Origin: a bacterium
GTDB lineage: Bacteria > Chloroflexota > Dormibacteria > UBA8260 > Bog-877
Assembly: GCA_021791455.1 (NCBI GenBank)
Contig: JAJYWM010000211.1
Location: forward strand, 1 to 5,958
DNA: 5,958 nt
Reading direction: 5' to 3'
Shown: positions 5,219 through 5,958 of the stretch, one piece after another
Layout: each line of letters begins with the position of its first letter
Numbering within the stretch: the stretch's first letter is position 1
The notes under the pieces: generated by a model
Seen by the model: only the letters and a program-made list of their open reading frames with translations
Database searches by the model: none
Told to the model about the DNA's origin: nothing
Translations under genes and position numbers: made by a program

Positions 5219-5283
5219 GACGTCCATCTCGAACTCAGATCTGAGGCCTTCGGGCCGCCACCGGCCGCTGACGTCCACCACAG
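5219..5283 (-). repeat. Two imperfect copies encoding [V/M]DVxGRWR, 51-bp offset
   Basis: On the minus strand TGGACGTC-AGCGGCCGGTGGCG and TGGACGTC-TACGGACGCTGGCG recur 51 bp apart and, in the same phase, read VDVSGRWR and MDVYGRWR. The same phase has a stop upstream at about 5307-5305 and closes inside the sequence after the tRNA scar. It could be a remnant of a repetitive protein or a non-coding repeat. No family recognised. Confidence 0.3.
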
Positions 5284-5429
5284 TTCGCCCGCGTTGCCGT
5301 CAGTGATGCCGTCAGACCTGGACCCCGGCTCACCCGGACGGTGGGCGCCACGCGACTGGTCCCTGGAGAACGGTACCTGCAGGGCTACGACGCCCCGGCT
5401 GGGATCCTCAGTGTCATTTGGTTGTCGCC

Positions 5430-5600
5430 GCCCAGTGGTCAGTCCGCTGGCGCCTGATCGCGCCGCGACCAGGGCCAGCGCCAGGATAGGTCTGGTGCGC
5501 CTCTCGATCTCCGCGAAGGGCGATGCGCTGAACGCAACGTAGTGCCGGACCTCGCGCTCACAGTGCTCTTGGCTTCCACGCGGCTCGTCATCTACTCATA
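5430..5600 (-). pseudogene. Possible coding remnant of unknown function
   Basis: One minus-strand phase reads EHCEREVRHYVAFSASPFAEIERR followed by a hydrophobic PILALALVAA stretch. It has G/C-rich third positions and a natural-looking composition. There is an in-frame TGA just upstream (about 5602-5600) and no start codon before this segment, and the phase stays open into the tRNA scar, where it cannot be a real protein. If coding at all, it is a fragment. I do not recognise a family; chance is a real alternative. Confidence 0.22.
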
Positions 5601-5603
5601 ACC

Positions 5604-5622
5604 CTGGTCAAGCCCTGACCAG
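5604..5622 (-). terminator. Perfect 7-bp hairpin at the end of the 5608-5958 frame
   Basis: CTGGTCA-AGCCC-TGACCAG is an exact 7-bp inverted repeat with a 5-nt loop; the TGA of the minus-strand frame forms part of the stem. No T-tract follows on either strand, so it is a weak terminator candidate or possibly a protein-binding dyad. Confidence 0.3.
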
Positions 5623-5958
5623 CGAAGCTGTTGTGCCTGCCCCCAGCGATCTGGCCCGTCCCTTCCTGGACGCCGAGTGCCCTGTGCGAGCCGCCCCCGA
5701 AGATGCACACGCTGCGGACGGTGGGGCGTCGAGGGCTGCGGCGACTTCATCCTCCCCGCCGGTCTCAGGACCGCGGTAGGTGCCGAAAGTGGAGCCACCC
5801 ACGTCGGCGTTGTGGGGATGAAAGCTGCGCCGGCCGTGGTATCGTTCCTCCACCTCCGGGATGCGCTCGGGGTCCCGGAGCCGTGGCGCCACCATGCTGC
5901 GCGGCCACGAAGGTGCCCGAGGGAGGGCGAGGATGTCCGGGTCCATCTTCAGCGGCAA
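5608..5958 (-). CDS. Hypothetical protein, partial at the right edge
   Basis: The frame is open from the window edge (first internal ATG at 5946) to TGA 5610-5608, about 117 codons. The first half (DPDILALPRAPSWPRSM.., LRDPERIPEVEERYHGRRSF, ADVGGSTFGTYRG) has strong G/C third positions and balanced composition and could be genuine. The second half (AAALDAPPSAACASSGAARTG..) is low-complexity. The opposite strand is also open in 5610-5780 (..PSDLARPFLDAECPV..), so the strand is not settled. No motif or family is recognised. It ends within a perfect hairpin (5604-5622). Confidence 0.3.
   Translation of the reverse strand: MPLKMDPDILALPRAPSWPRSMVAPRLRDPERIPEVEERYHGRRSFHPHNADVGGSTFGTYRGPETGGEDEVAAALDAPPSAACASSGAARTGHSASRKGRARSLGAGTTASLVRA

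Noticed and set aside
5145..5220. A complete, functional tRNA-Cys gene
   Set aside because: No 5' acceptor strand, D-arm or 5' anticodon-stem strand is present before the anticodon loop.
4792..5244. Plus-strand frame containing SGNRTRDRGF
   Set aside because: SGNRTRD is another stock artefact of translating a tRNA 3' end. Only its first ~20 codons (..GGDLIRS) plausibly belong to the transposase.
4895..5542. Long plus-strand open frame crossing the tRNA scar (contains TPGIEPGI)
   Set aside because: The TPGIEPG wording is the well-known false translation of tRNA T-arm sequence. The left part is an off-frame reading of the transposase remnant.
1..5958. CRISPR array or origin of replication
   Set aside because: No regularly spaced repeats of 25-40 nt and no DnaA-box or iteron cluster were seen on reading through.

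Overview
The window is high-GC bacterial DNA (roughly two-thirds G+C by eye). Codon use, a three-helix membrane protein of a type common in actinomycetes, a small VapBC pair, and -10 hexamers placed for leaderless transcripts suggest an actinomycete or a similar high-GC soil lineage. No gene fixes the taxonomy.

Layout. Positions 1-489 (-) hold the first half of an EamA/DMT-type drug/metabolite transporter, cut by the window edge. Positions 490-937 carry no convincing gene but several short perfect hairpins. Positions 938-1336 (-) encode a 132-residue three-helix membrane protein behind a good sigma70-like leaderless promoter. Positions 1634-2856 (+) encode a secreted lipoprotein with five Asp-box (BNR)-like repeats. 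Its signal peptide and its beta-propeller body lie in different frames, joined by an apparent one-base deletion near 1825. Positions 3088-3609 (+) encode a GNAT acetyltransferase. It converges on a VapBC-type toxin-antitoxin pair (vapC 3817-4209, antitoxin 4182-4409, both -), with a 9-bp inverted repeat between them.

Positions 4440-5190 are the wreck of a mobile element. They contain a tyrosine-integrase C-terminus (-) that is frameshifted and has lost a catalytic arginine (HDLCHT for HxLRHT). Abutting it is a 5'-truncated, frameshifted IS3-family transposase end (+) that still shows the D-(35)-E spacing. Next comes a 44-nt piece of tRNA-Cys (-) running from the anticodon loop to the encoded CCA, with no 5' half. 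That is the expected shape of an attachment-site scar left by an element integrating into a tRNA gene.

Positions 5191-5958 are poorly resolved: possible coding remnants on the minus strand, a short DVxGRWR repeat and a perfect hairpin. The most coherent story is that vapBC sits at the edge of a decayed integrative element whose target was tRNA-Cys. The integrase and IS have since decayed, while the toxin-antitoxin pair remains intact. No unknown multi-gene system is evident.
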